Shown: positions 1-11,573 of the stretch, one piece after another | How positions within the stretch are numbered: position 1 is the first letter of the stretch | How the letters are laid out: each line of letters starts with the position of its first letter | Assembly: GCA_020086605.1 (NCBI GenBank) | Contig: JACBWW010000022.1 | Coordinates: 2,997,559 to 3,061,558 of the forward strand | Reading direction: 5' to 3' | Length of the DNA stretch: 64,000 bases | Origin: Lanius collurio | Taxonomy: Eukaryota; Chordata; Aves; Passeriformes; Laniidae | Position numbers and translations under genes: made by a program | The notes under the pieces: generated by a model | Seen by the model: the letters and a program-made list of their open reading frames with translations, nothing else | The model's database searches: none | What the model was told of the DNA's origin: nothing

Positions 1-2089
1 TTTTTGGATCATCTTTCAAGACTGAGATGATAAAAGGCAATTAATAGTGTTTTGTGACCTTCTGCACCAGTAGTCCATCTTTTTGGCATTGAAACTGATT
101 TTGCCCAACTTGGCATTTTATCACCTAGGAGTACATGGGGAGATCAAAGAGACACCTTTTACAGCAGCAGTGGAATGATTTAGTTCTGTCACACTGTTCT
201 TCAAATTCACTGTTTCTTACAAGCTGATGAGGCAAACCTCTTCCTTGCTTAATATCACATAAGGTACATTGAAAGGCTGTGAAGAGGCAGATGTTCTATA
301 GCTTCACTTCATATGCAAAAACCTGTTATTCTTTATTTGCATTCAATTAGAAGTCAGACCCAGATGAATATCTAATGTAGGAAATGGGGAAAAGATTTGC
401 CATCAAGCATATGCTTTGCTTGTAGTGGGTCTCAGTAACCTGCTATTGCATCTTCCTGCAGTCATGTGGTCATTCCTACTGTATTATTTACACCTTCCAG
501 CTCAGGAGTAAAGGGTGTTAATCGGTCACAACTGGAGTAACGTTCCTGCTTTTAGAAATGTTGCCTTTTCTCATTCCTTTTAAAAAGCCATTCTGCAGTT
601 GCAAGATTTTCCTTACTGAGTAGCTCTGTTTAAGGATTTAAATGCTGTAGCATTACTTTTATATTCATTTTCCTTTTTGGGATAGTTGTGCCTTGTTTGA
701 TCTTGTGAAGGCTTCCTATTCTCCTGGCAATCCTGATATGAGGAGCTCAGAAGTTATAAAAATGTTGTGTTGTCAAGAATGGAAGGTTCAAATGATCACT
801 GTAATATGAAGCAGAAGTGGCAGACTCTTCCAGAACAGCTGCTGTGATTGCTGTGACCCTGTAAGAGCACATACACCGTGGTATTACAGTACCAAGGGAG
901 AGATGGGAGTTGTGTGGAGCCCGAGACATTAGACACAGATAAGCAAAGCAGCTTTTCATCACTGCAGCACAGGATTGTCCAGACTTTGGGGGAAAACAAC
1001 AGGAATCTTACACCCTCCTAAACTGATACGTGATTGGAAACTTGCTTTGTTACATCTTCCGTCCCACTTCTCTGTGGACCACTCCCACCACATGTTCTGG
1101 AGAACACATGAGATTTCTTCCTCTTTTCTTCTTTGCTTTCATCTAACATTGTAAATTAAACCATCCTCACCTATATCCAAGCAATGCAGTGACACAAAAG
1201 AGAAACCTTGAGAATATTTTAGGTCCTTTGCAAAGTTAAGCAAATAGGTCAATATTACTTCAAGCATGCCTCAGGTTTGGAATGGATTTTTGTCCTGCCA
1301 TTGTGACAATAAATTTAAAGATTTTAAGGAAAAAAAAAAGGTGCAACTAGATGAAATGATGAAACTAATTCTGTCACATACAGTTGCCTAATTCTCATGT
1401 TTTCTCTGGGAATCTCTAGCACAGAATAAAATGCAGAGAAACAACTTTTTTTTCTGTGCAACAAGATTAAGTGTATAATCTTAAAAAAAAAAAAAAAAAA
1501 AAAATCTGTCATAGTTTCCTGTGAGGGTAATAGGTATTTCAGATAATTGGATCAAGTGTTTCTGAACAGTTTCTCGAGAATGAGCTCGCTTCTGATGAGC
1601 ATTTTCTCAAGATGCAGTAAAGGACAGGCTGAAAGCCAGAACGAATCATTGTTTTGGTAGTAACAGCCCATCTGCAGCTGAAATCATTTGTGGTGCCCCT
1701 TGGCCTATCTCTTACTATGTCAAAAGCTGTGGAAACATGGGGCTGAGGACAGACTGAAGGGGCTTGCAGTCATTTTGGGTTCTGCTGTATGTTAGGGAAG
1801 CACTTGACAGAAATCTGCCAAGTGGCTCATGAAGACCAGAATGCCAGTGCACCACTGCTGTGGTTGATTTCTAATGCCTGCTTTTGACAGATAATGAGGA
1901 TTTTGGGGGGTAAAAGGGAATGTAGTTTTTATCTTGATTTTAAAAAGCATGGAGTTCCTCACAACCTGAAGAGGAAAAATATGTAAAACATCCCAATACA
2001 GGAAATGAAATAGTGAATCAATGCTGATAAAAGGGACTGGGGAAGAGCAATGACATCTAGTATTTATTAAGGGCCTAGCTCACTGCAGT
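1..2089. other. gene-free left flank
   Basis: No exon, RNA gene or recognisable repeat is visible. The sequence is AT-rich and single-copy in character. It carries a 22-base A tract at 1483-1504 and a shorter one near 1330. In birds and mammals CCNE1 lies on this side of C19orf12, transcribed away from it. No cyclin-box exon could be recognised here, so CCNE1 probably begins outside the window. Confidence 0.6.
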
Positions 2090-2093
2090 GAAT

Positions 2094-2500
2094 ACAGAAT
2101 CACGGACTGGGTCAGGTTGGAAGGGAACACAGTGGGTCATCTGGCCCCAGCTCCCTGCTCAAGCAGGGTCATCCCAGAGCTCATAGCAGAGGACTGTGTC
2201 CAGAAGTTCTGGAACACCCACAGTGAGGGAGACTCCACACCCTCTCTGGGCAGCCTGTTGAGTGCTCGGTCACTGCACAGCAAATAAGTCCTTCCTCATG
2301 TTCAGGTGGAACTTCCTGGGCATCAGCTCCTGCCCATGGCCTCTTGCCCCACGGGCTCCACGGAGCAGAGCCTGGTCCCTGCTCTGACACCTCCCTTTGG
2401 ACACTGACAGGGATGCAGTCCCCTCTCAGTCATCTCTTCTTGAGGCTGAACAGGCTCAGCTCCCTCAGCCTTTCCTCATCAGAAAGATGCTCCAGTCCCT
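2094..2500 (-). mobile_element. CR1 LINE 3' fragment
   Basis: Read on the plus strand, the segment starts with the reverse complement of the CR1 3' tail (cagaatcac) and runs through the familiar CR1 3'-end text: gggcagcctgtt, cttcctcatgttcagg, gaggctgaacaggctcagct, cctttcctcatcag. CR1 is therefore in minus orientation and truncated at its 5' end, as most avian copies are. The 8-mer GAATACAG occurs at 2090-2097 and again at 2512-2519. It may be a target duplication or just the decayed CR1 terminal repeat. Confidence 0.85.
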
Positions 2501-2599
2501 AAATATATAGAGAATACAGTGAGATTATTGACTGGGTTGCATTTGCAGCTGGACTGCCTTGAACTGCTCTCACTCCACCAGCTCCTAGAAAGAAAAAGC

Positions 2600-2990
2600 A
2601 CATGAATGTCTGTACCCGGAGCAAAGCTGTCCCTGCTTGCGTTCAGGAGGCCCTTCCCGAGGTGCAGGTGCGGAGGTGCGGGTTTTCCTCAGATCCGTGA
2701 CAGGAGGTGCGGGCTCTGCCGAGGTGCGGCTGCCGCCAGATGGAGCCTCCGGGCAGCGGGACCCTGGGTGCGAGAAAAACCCATCGCGGGGGGACCCGAA
2801 ACAGCGTCGGGATCCTGCCCAAAGCCACCGAGTGAGAGCTGTGCTGATACACGAGCATCGGTGAGTGCTCACCCAGGAGAGGAACAGGCATATTCCATCA
2901 CATACTGCCTGGGAACCACGGACACAGTCGAACGTGACCCAGCTGATGCAAGAACCAGATTCCCCTAAGAACCACGTTTCCCGTAAACCA
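2600..2990. promoter_or_regulatory. CpG-rich patch, possible minor promoter or exon
   Basis: This GC- and CpG-rich stretch sits between AT-rich flanks. The motif gaggtgcgg or close variants recurs about five times between 2660 and 2730. A strong plus-strand splice-donor match (cg|gtgagtg) follows position 2860. Short open frames exist on both strands, but none resembles a known protein. It could be an alternative non-coding first exon for C19orf12, a decayed mobile element, or a promoter for a divergent transcript. No specific function can be assigned from the sequence. Confidence 0.35.
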
Positions 2991-4012
2991 CGTTCCGTAA
3001 CAACCTGTTGACTGCGGCTGAGTTAGTTTCTGTAAGAGTGTAGTGCGACTGCAACAGCAGGTACAGCATTAAAGGATACACCCTGCACAGTTATCTTACA
3101 TTTTGATTTTAGTAATTTCTACCATACTAAAAACCAGACCGGATGAATACCTGCTGAGGTAGCCCTAATAACCCATGTGTATTTTTAACTGGAGTAGTGA
3201 AGTAATGATTCGGTTTGGCATAGTGATAAAAATTCCCTCTTTTGATGGTTGGCAGACTTCATTGCATTTAATTTTGGCCCTTGGAAAGCTGCTTGAAGCT
3301 GGAATTTGGGGTGTTACTTTTTAAAATGTACATGGCATTTAGACTCTCTGCTCATTTTAGGAATTACATTTGTGTTTTACATTCAAGTCATAAAAATCAA
3401 GAGCATCAGTAGACCTGTAACATTTTGAGTTGTTACACAGAGAGTTATTTTATGTGATCATATAAAGCATGGGGAGGTTAAGAAGTCCCCAGTGCAGCCA
3501 CAATGGAAAGGGACAAAAATTGTGAGTTCTATTTCTCCTCCAGTTTCTCATCCTGCATTTTCATCTTCTGAACAAGGGACTGAGGGGATATGGTTTATCT
3601 TAAATCAGAAATGAAATCATAATAAAGGCTTAGTTTACAAAGCCAAAACCCTCTCTTATTAAACCATTCTTGAGGAAATGGCAGTGTTTTTAACATGTGG
3701 CAGTAACTTTTCCAAGACTGTACTGGTATTATGAACCAGTGTGATATTTCAGGAGCCATATGTGACACAGCTGTTTTAGTGCTCATTTGATTGCTCCTGG
3801 TGCTCTATCAGACTAGCACGCTGCATTTTACTGAGGTGGTGACTGAAACAAACCTGGATGACAAGAATGCCAAAATATTCTGACATTAAACTCTTTAAGA
3901 GTAGGGCCAGGCATGTCCTAACATGGTTCAGTGGCAGGCAGCCCCTTTCCTCCTCCTTTATCCCAGCTCAGATGGGATTGGGATGTGCTGTTCCACAACC
4001 ACGTTCCTAAAA
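2991..4012. other. gene-free spacer
   Basis: AT-rich sequence with no recognisable exon, RNA gene or repeat between the CpG-rich patch and the next CR1. Confidence 0.6.
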
Positions 4013-4808
4013 CCATCATAGAATGGTTTGGCTTAGAAGGAGACCTTGAGAAATATCTTGTTCCAACCCCCCGCAACAGGCAGGGACACCTTCCACTATC
4101 CCAGGTTGCTGCAAGCCCTGTCCAACCTGGCCTTGAACACTTCCAGGGATAGGGCAGCCACAATGCCTGTCCTTCCTTATTCCAGTGCCTCAGCACAATC
4201 AAACAACTTTTTCCTAATGAAAGGAATGAGAAGGAGGTTTCTTTACAAACTGTGGGCCTGCTGGTAGATAAAGCCAGATACTGGTAGGTCAAAGAAGCAA
4301 TGGGAGGAACCATCAATTCCAAAGGAATTCCACTAACTGACACAGACTGTTGCTCACCCAAGGCCATGCTAAATTCCTGGACTTAGAGAAAAAGAACAGG
4401 GATACACATTTGAACAGGGTCTGTATTAGTCAATTTGGTAAGTCTGGGCGTCTCAAGTACCTCAGCCAGTGGGGAAAGAGAGGAAAATGCGCCCAGGAAA
4501 TTAGAATAGGAGGCTGCATCCTTTAGCCTTTTGGACATAAACCTCTGACTTCGTGAGTTAATTTTACTGACGCTAATATCTAATCTAAACCTACTCTCTG
4601 TCAGTGTGAACCCATTCCCCCTTGTCCTATCACTACCTGCTCTGGTAAACAGTCTTTCCTCTAAGTTCCCTTCATGCACAGGAAAGCCACAGTTAGGTCA
4701 CCCCTAAGCTTCTCTTCTCCAGGCTGAACAGTTTCAACTCTCTCAGCCTTTCTCGCAGGAGAGGCGCTCCATGGCTCCGACCACCTCGGTGCCTGCTCCG
4801 GACCCGTG
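4013..4808 (-). mobile_element. CR1 LINE 3' fragment, split by an LTR
   Basis: The left part (4013-4217) opens with catagaatggtttgg and continues with cttgaacacttccaggg. The right part (4573-4808) continues the same CR1 with ctaatctaaacctactctct, cttgtcctatcactac and ctcttctccaggctgaac, and ends near gctccggacccgt. Both are reverse complements of the CR1 3' region, so this is one minus-strand copy. The 355 bases between them are a later LTR insertion. The element ends directly against the CpG island of C19orf12. Confidence 0.9.
4218..4572. mobile_element. solo LTR of an endogenous retrovirus, internally deleted
   Basis: This segment interrupts the CR1 and is flanked by a short duplication of CR1 sequence (ctaa/ctaat at 4214-4218 and 4573-4577), which marks a true insertion. 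It starts TGAAAGGAAT and aligns along its length with the element at 42765-43250. Shared blocks include gacacagactg, agaaaaagaacа-like text, ccagtgggg and ttttggacat. Compared with that copy it lacks the part holding the TATA-like box and the polyadenylation signal, so it is a decayed copy. No retroviral coding sequence is present. Family assignment needs a repeat library. Confidence 0.75.
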
Positions 4809-5330
4809 ACAGCGTGTGACGCCCCGCACCGAGGCCGCGTCCGCACCGTTCCCAGCCGCGCTGCCGGCGCCAGGAGCGGGCTGGGGCCGGGAACGGGCGG
4901 AGGCGGCGGCACCAGGCGGCGGAGCAGGCGCGGAGGGCCCGAGGCCGCAGCGCAGAGCGGCTGCCCAGGCCCAGCGCTCCGCGGCCGGCGGAGCTGAGGG
5001 CGGGCCGAGCGCTCCGCGGGCTGCCCTTCCTCCGGCACAGCCGCAGCTGTTTCCTGCCCGGCCGGCGGCGAGCCGGGCGCTGGCGGAGGAGGTAGGCGGG
5101 GGAAGAAGGGAAGGAAGGAAGAAAGGAAGGGCGGGCGCGGCGGAGCGCGGCGCTGGCTCTGTCCAGGAGGGCCTCGCTGCCCGCTCCGCTCCCCAGGCAG
5201 CGCCTTCGGCCCGCGGGGTTCGCGTGTGCCCCGGGACGGAGTGCCGGGGAGCCGCCCCAGCGCCTGCGGCCGGTGCCGGACCTGGGGCTGTCGTTGGGGT
5301 GCGGCGCTAATGCCCCTCTAGGCCTTCAGC
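4780..5330 (+). promoter_or_regulatory. C19orf12: CpG island, probable C19orf12 promoter and first exon
   Basis: Dense in G, C and CpG, with GC boxes GGGCGG at 4895-4900 and 4998-5003, and a GGAA-rich purine run at 5101-5130. There is no TATA box at an obvious place, as is usual for housekeeping promoters. A plus-strand splice donor (gag|gtaggc) follows 5091, so a non-coding first exon ending at 5091 and joining the acceptor before 11397 is a reasonable model. The transcription start cannot be fixed from sequence. The island is bounded by CR1 copies on both sides. Confidence 0.65.
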
Positions 5331-5342
5331 CCCCTCCAGCTG

Positions 5343-5480
5343 CACGGAATCCCAGAGTCATTAGGGTGGGGAGGGAGCTCTGGAGATCATCCAGCCCAGC
5401 CCTCCTGCCCAGGCAGGGTCACCGCGAGCAAGGGACACGGGAACGAATCTGGGGGGCTTTGAATGGACATCTCATTCCTC
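5343..5480 (-). mobile_element. short CR1 LINE fragment
   Basis: Begins ggaatcccagagtcattagg and continues gagatcatccagcccagccc, caggcagggtcacc and ggctttgaatgg, all matching the reverse complement of the CR1 3' end. It is about 140 bases long, truncated, and lies just downstream of the CpG island in the first intron of C19orf12. Confidence 0.75.
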
Positions 5481-8400
5481 GTTTCTGCAAGTCACTGTGT
5501 TGCTGGGCGATGCTTCAGCAATAGTAAACCTGAAATAGGCAGGAAAATAAATAAAGAAATAGCTATAGTGTAATTAAATTTGGGCTATTTGAAAGGATTT
5601 ATAATTACATTTTATGCTCAGCCTATTTTAGTAATAACATTTTTAATAAATTTTAAAACATTCAGAACATGTTGATTAATTTTAATGAGATGAAGTTTTA
5701 TGGTTTTTTTTCAATGAGTCAGGGAAAATATCTTTAATTTTCAGGCTTAGTTCAGATTTTGAAGATACCACCACAGTGTGCTGCGCTAAGTACCTCTACA
5801 GGGGAACAGCTCTGCTATTTGTGTTTCTGAGTGCCAGCTCTTTTCTCTTTCTTATATGAACGTCTGGTTATTGGCTTCAGTATCAGCTAGCTGATGAAAG
5901 CAACCTGTAACTTTTTTGAATACAGCCTTCAAGATGGAGAAACTGGCTAGGAAATGGAAAAAAAAAATAATCACTCTTAGTTTATAATTGGAATGACAAT
6001 GAGTAGGCCTATAAAAATTCAAGGGTGGAAGGAGTTATGGGCAGTCTTTTAAAGATACTTTGTAATTTAGCAGACCAGGTAAGCTGGGTATACTGAGTGC
6101 CTAGACAGGTTAGGTGCCAAATTTCCTTTTATCTCAGTAGAATGAGATCACTCCCACTGAATAGTTACCTGCATTTTTAGGCATCCAAGAGCCTTGTAAA
6201 ATCGGTTTCTAGGTTCCTAGAAGTAGTTTGCTCATCTAATGAGTAAATTTGTTACCTCTTGTGTTAAATAAATGAATTAAGTGTTTTGATTATATTACAT
6301 GCTTTGATAAATACACAGAAGAAGAGCAATGCTCTTACAGTCTCAGTTCTTGCAAAACAATATTAAAATGCTCTTTTATGCATTTCAATTGAACTCAGAT
6401 TGTGTAGCAAATACAAGAGTTTCTTACCATCTCCTAATATAATTGAAACTAAAAGAAATCTGAGTAAATAGATAGTCAGTAACATATTATTACAGTAAAT
6501 ATTTGTAGGTACAGTGAATCCTCATGGTTAGGAAAGAAGAGTACCAAATGCTGAGGTGATAATGGCAATAAGCGTATTTTAACCTTTATGCCACCAAGCA
6601 GGAGTAAACCCTTTGTTAGGAAAGTAAATGAAAATTACAAGTGCAGAGCAGGTTCAAAACTGGTATATTTACTGTCTGCTGATGCAGACCACCTGCTTTA
6701 CAGGTTTCAAGTACTAGACCAGGCTCTAAAGGTGGGATTTTCAGAAAGTGATGATTTAGGAGTCAGATGCTGCCTGTGCTTACAGGATGTGTATGGACCA
6801 GTGAGGAGATAGTCCTCCTTTGCAGATGGGAATATCTTGAGTACCTCTCTGTCCATCAGCTGTTATTGAAATAATGGATGGAGTTCTGGCCTGTTTAATC
6901 AATCAGGTGACGTCTTTTTGCACACTGTTGTTTGTGAAGTCATGTTCTTTAGTCTTTCTCATTTGCTGAGTACCTTGTGTTTGGATTTGCTCCAGTGCTG
7001 TTCTCCTATTTCTTATAAAAGGCTGCAGTACATACAGAGCTGTTGCTGTACATCTGGGACAGAAGAAATTGTCACCTCACATTCTTGTTCATCACCATAT
7101 GGTGTCCCCTATGATACAGATAGCTCCAGGTAAGAGGACTTAACTCTATATCTTCACTGCCTAGGGGATTTGGGATGTGTTGTGTTGGTGGTTTTTTGTG
7201 CTATGTACATGCACATGGTAGAGAGGTTCACTCCTTTACCTCAGTGAGAAGCTGTAAGGAGCAGTGAGGACAGCCCAGTGGTGGGGCAGGCTGTGTGCTG
7301 GTGAGAATGTCTCCTGTGTGAACATTTGGGAAGAGGCTCATTTTTCTATAAGTGGGACTGTGAGCCCAGTGATAGAAGGGCTTTTGCTTGTCTGAAGCCA
7401 TCCTTTGGTGAAGGGGGAACTAGGGCGATGAGATAGGAATTCTGAACTGGAAAAAGCTGAAATGAAGTTCATGCCATAGAGTTATCTGGGGACTCTCTTC
7501 AATTATTTGTGATAGCAGGACTTTCAGTGAGTTGGGTACGATGTTGTTTTAATTCATTCTATGGCATTGTTCTTCTTGAGAAAACCTGCTGGTTTTAGGT
7601 TCAAAGTTGAGATGTTGTAACATGATATTACCATTCCCTTTGGATAGGGAAAGCAGGAGCATTGCTCACTTTGTTCCCCTGTCCTTGGGGTGAAAGGGAG
7701 AGAGGGAGCGTCAACTGAAGTACAGAATCTAAGACTTCGGATGAGTATTTGGGGACACCACAAAGACACAATGAAAGCAGCCACTGAACTGCCATAGAAC
7801 CAAAAAGTTACACAACAAAGGTTGGTTTCTTTGGTTTCTCAGTGACTTCGTGTTCCAGAACTCTTGGTTTTGTTTTTTTTCTTGCAGTGCTGGAGAGTCT
7901 TGGTACCGTGTGAAGTCAATAGGAGCTGTGGGGACTCAGCACCTCTGAAAGGTGCACAGAGGGTTTCTATCCCTTCATTAGACCAAATCCAGTATTTTAC
8001 AATCCTAGTGTTTCCTAATGTCTGGGTGAATTCAGTAGGGAACAATTTGGTGCTAGAATCAAATTGCACTCTAAGTTACTTGTCAGTTGCCCAATCAGAG
8101 TTTATAAATGCTTTTGGCTATCATGTGATTGTACCTCTAACACACAAAGTTTACAGTTCCTTCTGTGTTATTCTGGGGTAGGATCCTTGCTTATTTGTAG
8201 AACCACTGGCATTTTGCAACATGCCTGTATTCCTAATCTGCTTGCTTCTGATTCTGATCAGTAGGTTGATGTCAGATGCAACTCTGTGTACCCCATTCTT
8301 GCAGTTGACTTCTTCTGGACCTTACCAGTCCGTGGGGTGTTAGAGGATTGCAGCTGCAGAGCTTTATAAGCCTTTTGTTTGATTTCCTGAGCGAGCTGGC

Positions 8401-11396
8401 TGGCTGCTGACAGTTACTTAGTTGTTTTTTTTGGTGAGGGCTGCTTATCCTAGTAGCAGGTTAAACACTTCTGTGGTGTCTCTGTGCTGCAACTTGTTAG
8501 TGTATTTTCAGAATATCCTTTAATGGCGTCTGGTGTGTGGTTAAATAAATACCTGCTCACTGAAAATTGCTTGATTGATCATCTTGGCTCTTCATTGAAA
8601 CATGAATTTTTTAAAGGAATGCATAATTCTATGTGCTGAATGTAGGAATCTGGGATTAGTTTACATGTAGAACATTACATATTAGGACATGGTTTCTGTT
8701 TCAGTGGCTCCTGCTAGTGCTCTGTATGTACAGTTTAAAAAACCCCTTGTATGTGCTGTGCCTCAGGTACTGTGTTCACTAATGTTCTCTGCTGGTCTTA
8801 AAATATGGTGAATATGACAAGAAATCATAAAAAACTTGTAAGAGAAAATGAGTGATCCTTGTAAAGTCTTTGAGAGTTTTGAGTGTGATGCTCACATCCG
8901 GAACTAAGCAGGAACTGCTTTGCTATGCCAAGAACCTTGTTTAGTCAAGCCAAAAAAGCCCAAATAAATGTTAATTTTGAGAGTGAAAATTTCCTTCGGA
9001 GAAGTTGTGAGGGGAGTGAGCTGGTCAATAATTTAGTATGGAAAAACTAGTTACAGTTTCTTGAGTTCCAGTATGTTTCTGCTTTACCTTCAGGCTGGTT
9101 TATAAGCAGTTAAAAATTTGTGTGCCACAAATTTGTATGCCCACCAGACAGCAGTGTGATTACTACTTTCATTATGCCCTGCTTAATTTTCAACTTTAAG
9201 TCAACTCCACTTTGAGGCTAGTTTAACATTAGAGCATTTTATTTATCCAGAGAAGCCCATACCTTTGCACTGATTGCAGTGCCAGGTCACCACAAGGACA
9301 CTTCCTTGTACTGGCCGTGTGGAGGATGGAGTAATGCAAGTGACTCTGGGCGGCCAGCTTCCACCCAGTGCAGGAATTTGGTGCTTCAGTTGTGGGGGTG
9401 TCTGCTCATAAAACATCATTTCACATCTGTTACAGTTAGGCTGATTGAGGAAATTGTAGAACTCACTCAGTTTGAGAAGGCAGAGCTGATCATGTTACTA
9501 TCAGTGAGAGGTATGTGTTGTCAGCTCTCCAGCTTGTGTTGTCCCACCTGTGCTGCAGAGCCTTCCTACTGGAGAGCTTCATGTGAGACATTCACTGAAT
9601 TTAGCCCAGAGAGGAGATGCAAATTGATTTCAGCACATTGGGTTAGTCCGAGGTCATGCCAAGGACAGGAAGGACAAACATAAATCAGTGTCTGAGAGGA
9701 GGGAGTGAATCCTGCAGCACTTCAGATTGCTCAGGGCTGTCACTCTGAGTGGAGAGCTGCTCACGTTTTGTTAGAAAGGTAAAAACAAACACTTAATTGT
9801 CTCGTTTTCCATCCTTCCCAGGCCTGGCAGTGGGAGCTGTACTAGTTGTATATTTGGGGGGGGGGTCCCTACTGCTCTAGGACAGGCAGAGCAGCCATTT
9901 GTTCGTTACTTGGAGCTTGAGTCCTATTGAATGAGATAATACGTAAGTCTGGAAGCGGAGTGTGTCGTTCTGCTGCCGCTAACCAGCACACACTGCCACT
10001 CTGAGCCACTGCTGTGTCATCAGCCTGCCAAAAACCCAAAAGCAACGGTGGTAAAATGATGAACTTGGACGTTTTCTTTAGACTGGCACAAAGATGAATG
10101 AAGTAGTGAGAGAAATCAACTGTTTGATGAATTTCCTGCTGTGCTTCTTTGCAGCTATGGAGCATATGTGGTCCCTTCCCAAACCCCAGACTTTTGTTCA
10201 GTGTCAGCAGTGCTTGGATCCTGCAGTGACATGGATGATTTGCAGTCAGCCATTTTAGTGCAAAAGAAAGCTTTCCCTGTTGCAGTAGTTAATTTTTAAT
10301 ATGAAAAATGGTGTGATACCACTCCACTTTCACTTTGCACTGAGATCTATTCAGGAAAGACTTGAAGACAGGTTGGCACGGGCTGAGAAAGTATTGCACA
10401 CACACTGGGATAAGAGATTTTCTAGGGGCTGAAAACCAAATGCTCATCTGTTCTATAGTGCTGACATTACACGTACAACAAGAAATCTGCAACTTGTGTA
10501 AATGTGATTTTATTTTTAATCCTATTGAATACATTTTTCTTTAATTATCCCTGGAAGCCCTTTCATCAGTTGGTGTGCATAGTGGGAAATATTTACTTAA
10601 TGAGCAGCAGCAGCAAGTGAATGAAGTGGGGAAGTTTTGGTCTCAGAGGGATTGTTCTCAGGGACAGGTCTCTGTCCCTTGCTGAGGATATATGACAGCA
10701 TTTTACAAGCTGGGGTCCTGTGTCTCTGCTTCCTCCTACATGAGACTCATCTGGCATCTCTGCTCTGAGTCCCAACTGCCTTATACATCCACCCCTGCAT
10801 TTCTGATGGCCTGACTCCAGAGCCTGACTCCCATTTAGTCCCTGTACCAGGTCTCTCCTCCAGCACTTCCTCGGGCACTTCTTGGTTGCTACAGACAGCC
10901 TCCTGCCTTCAGAAATCAGCATGGAAGTGTTTAAGCATGTAACAAAACAGAGAGACGAACCAATATGTGAATATAATTGATTTGTGGTAAAAAATTAGGA
11001 CAATGAGAAGATACTTGACAGATTTGTCAATTATAATCTGCTAGTTGTGGTAGAGTGGTCTGTCTTTTTCCCAGAGCTATGTGTGATGCTGAACACACAT
11101 GGGAATTGCTCAGGCCAAAAGCAATGTACTGAAGAATTAGATACTGTACTGTATCTCTGAATTTGTCACAAACACATTTTTTTTCTGGTCTACTCTGAGA
11201 TCGCATTGACAGTTTCAGTGACCTTTGGCAGTGGACTAGTAGGAGGGGTGGTTTTCCAGAAATTGAAACAGAAAGTAGATGCTGTTTCCTGTGTTTGTCC
11301 TTGAACACTAGGTATTTCTTTCCCCTAAAATTCATTCAGCAGCAAGGTTAGTGTGTGGTGCAGTGATCAAAAAATAACATAAGACATCTTTTCTAG
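5481..11396 (+). other. C19orf12: rest of C19orf12 intron 1 (inferred)
   Basis: AT-rich intronic sequence with no convincing coding exon. Open frames here are short and match nothing known. A strong donor-like site (ccag|gtaagag) follows position 7131, but no matching acceptor-exon pair with conserved coding content was seen. A run of ten G lies at 9856-9865. The intron ends in the acceptor ttttctag before 11397. Confidence 0.55.
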
Positions 11397-11413
11397 GGTT
11401 TGGACTCACCGAT

Positions 11414-11573
11414 ATGCCCATCCGTATTGATGATGTGATGGAGCTGCTGGTCCATATCGCCAGTGTGAAGGGCATGAAAGCTGCTGTCGCACATTCTGGT
11501 CGGGGAGCGCTGGTGACAGGCGCATCAGCCTTTGTGGGGGGGCTCCTGGCAGGCCCCCCTGGAATCGCTGCAG
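11414..11573 (+). CDS. C19orf12: C19orf12 first coding exon
   Basis: The acceptor ttttctag ends at 11396 and the donor CAG|gtacgtg follows 11573. The exon codes residues 1-53 plus the first base of Gly54, including the [20 protein letters not shown] block and the start of the glycine-rich segment. The 17 exon bases before the ATG are 5' UTR. Confidence 0.95.

Noticed and set aside
1483..1504. A tract as the tail of a processed pseudogene
   Set aside because: No gene-derived sequence or target duplication was recognised next to it.
1..4000. CCNE1 5' exons, expected by synteny
   Set aside because: No cyclin-box coding text was recognisable. The CpG patch at 2.6-3.0 kb alone does not prove a CCNE1 promoter.
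3918..4367. 149-codon minus-strand open frame
   Set aside because: It runs through a 5'-truncated CR1 3' region and part of the LTR, with no reverse-transcriptase motif.
4816..5310. 164-codon plus-strand open frame in the C19orf12 CpG island
   Set aside because: Low-complexity Ala/Gly/Arg translation. The island is better explained as promoter and non-coding first exon.
9856..9865. Run of ten G as a G-quadruplex
   Set aside because: It is a single homopolymer without the four separate G runs needed; it may also be a length error of sequencing.
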